14,356 nt of DNA from JBMORL01 sp049322335 (GTDB lineage Bacteria > Bacteroidota > Bacteroidia > Flavobacteriales_D > UBA2798), in NCBI GenBank assembly GCA_049322335.1, contig JBMORL010000063.1:1-14356 (forward strand). The letters are read 5' to 3'. Shown here one piece after another: positions 13,573-14,356 of this stretch (positions within the stretch are counted from its first letter, which is position 1; each line of letters opens with the position of its first letter). The translations under genes and the position numbers were made by a program. The notes below the pieces were generated by a model. That model was not told the DNA's origin, ran no database searches, and worked only from the letters and a program-made list of their open reading frames with translations.

Positions 13573-14356
13573 ATGAGATATTTTTTTTGTATTGTAACAT
13601 TTTTTATTTTTTCTGATAGTTATTGTCAGCAAGGAGTTTTGGTATTTGATTCTACAGCTTTTTTTAAATTACAAAAAGATTATCACAAAAATGGAAATAT
13701 AAGTTGCAAGGGATGGGTGGATACAATGGGTGTAAAACAGGGACAATGGGACTACTGGTCGGATAACGGTAAATTAATTCGTACAGAAAATTATAAAAAT
13801 GGCTTATTAAATGGCATAAATACATACTATCATAATGATACATTATTTTCAAAAACATGGTACACTAAAAACCAGCCAGATAGTTTACATCTGTTTGAAA
13901 ATGAAAAGTTAATTATTAGGACTTTTTATTTTAACGAAGGAAAGGGAGATAGTACATTAAGGTATGATAAAAATGGGGAAATCATGTATATCAATACCCA
14001 GTTTAGTTCAGACGAAGGACTGAATTCATTTGTAAGAGGATGTAGATATAACAATAAATTTCAACTTGAAAACTGCGATACGGCTTGGTTGGATAGCGGT
14101 GGAGAATATGAAAATAAATTAAACGCACAACAAAAAAACAATGAAGACATTATAGAAGCAGTTGATACCCCTGCCGAATTTCCCGGTGGAGCAGAGGCAA
14201 TGAATGAGTTTGTAAGAAACAATACCAGTTTACCTGCTCCCGCCCGTGCGCAAAAAATTTATGGTAAAGTTTCAGTTTCATTTATTGTTGAATCCGATGG
14301 AACACTATCGAATATCGAAATTGTAAAAAGTTTGGGATACGGATGTGATGAAGAAT
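13573..14356 (+). CDS. Secreted YwqK/MORN-like repeat protein with TonB_C domain (partial)
   Basis: The frame is open from the ATG at 13573 to the window end (261 codons), so the C-terminus is missing. It begins with a signal peptide (about 1-19, MRYFFCIVTFFIFSDSYCQ). Residues about 37-90 contain MORN/YwqK-type repeats: YHKNGNISCKGWVDTMGVKQGQWDYWSDNGKLIRTENYKNGLLNGINTYYHND is the visible stretch by position 37-89. A possible further unit is YDKNGEIMY (131-139). From about 199 a TonB_C domain starts (TPAEFPGGAEAMNEFV, then GKVSVSFIVESDGTLSNIEIV and GCDEE) and closely parallels the preceding gene. Such fusions are known in Bacteroidota but their function is not established. The gene is tandem with its smaller paralogue, suggesting duplication or co-expression. 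Confidence 0.82.
   Translation, partial: MRYFFCIVTFFIFSDSYCQQGVLVFDSTAFFKLQKDYHKNGNISCKGWVDTMGVKQGQWDYWSDNGKLIRTENYKNGLLNGINTYYHNDTLFSKTWYTKNQPDSLHLFENEKLIIRTFYFNEGKGDSTLRYDKNGEIMYINTQFSSDEGLNSFVRGCRYNNKFQLENCDTAWLDSGGEYENKLNAQQKNNEDIIEAVDTPAEFPGGAEAMNEFVRNNTSLPAPARAQKIYGKVSVSFIVESDGTLSNIEIVKSLGYGCDEE

Overview
The window looks like chromosomal DNA of a Gram-negative member of the Bacteroidota (Flavobacteriia/Sphingobacteriia-like). The signs are Bacteroidota-type topoisomerase IV subunits, the long form of urocanase, secreted TonB_C-domain proteins, TAnnTTTG-type -7 promoter elements, few Shine-Dalgarno sequences, and moderate-to-low GC with many dispersed palindromic repeats between genes.

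Layout. Bases 1-256 hold no convincing gene but contain four GC-rich hairpins. A minus-strand block follows (257-5678). It is transcribed parE -> parC (topoisomerase IV, 4-base overlap) -> a complete class D (OXA-like) beta-lactamase gene. A plus-strand block (5888-8949) encodes a secreted alpha/beta hydrolase, D-aminoacyl-tRNA deacylase (dtd), a PAS-SpoIIE (PP2C-type) phosphatase and a MazG-like nucleotide pyrophosphohydrolase. The last two are separated by a nested inverted-repeat element. A region of repeat fragments (8950-9245) leads to a minus-strand pair, an AraC-family regulator followed by a short-chain dehydrogenase (9246-10962). Divergent from the regulator is urocanate hydratase (hutU, 11075-13138). 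It is followed within a few bases by two tandem genes for secreted TonB_C-domain proteins; the second has MORN/YwqK-like repeats and is cut by the window end.

How the genes relate. parE/parC form one functional unit (chromosome decatenation), probably driven by the promoter at 5705-5733. The beta-lactamase may be read through from parC, but a palindromic repeat sits between them. The AraC regulator faces hutU across 112 bases and is a positional candidate to control hutU, the SDR gene, or both. The other genes are housekeeping or signalling genes with no clear common pathway.

The most unusual signal is inside hutU. Thirteen in-frame codons (about 12359-12397) have the sequence of an intergenic palindromic repeat. 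A relative of that repeat lies at 1110-1149, between parC and the beta-lactamase gene and overlapping the parC stop codon. It looks like a small palindromic element tolerated inside an essential fold of a metabolic enzyme. I saw no CRISPR array, rRNA, tRNA, transposase, phage gene or clear new defence system.
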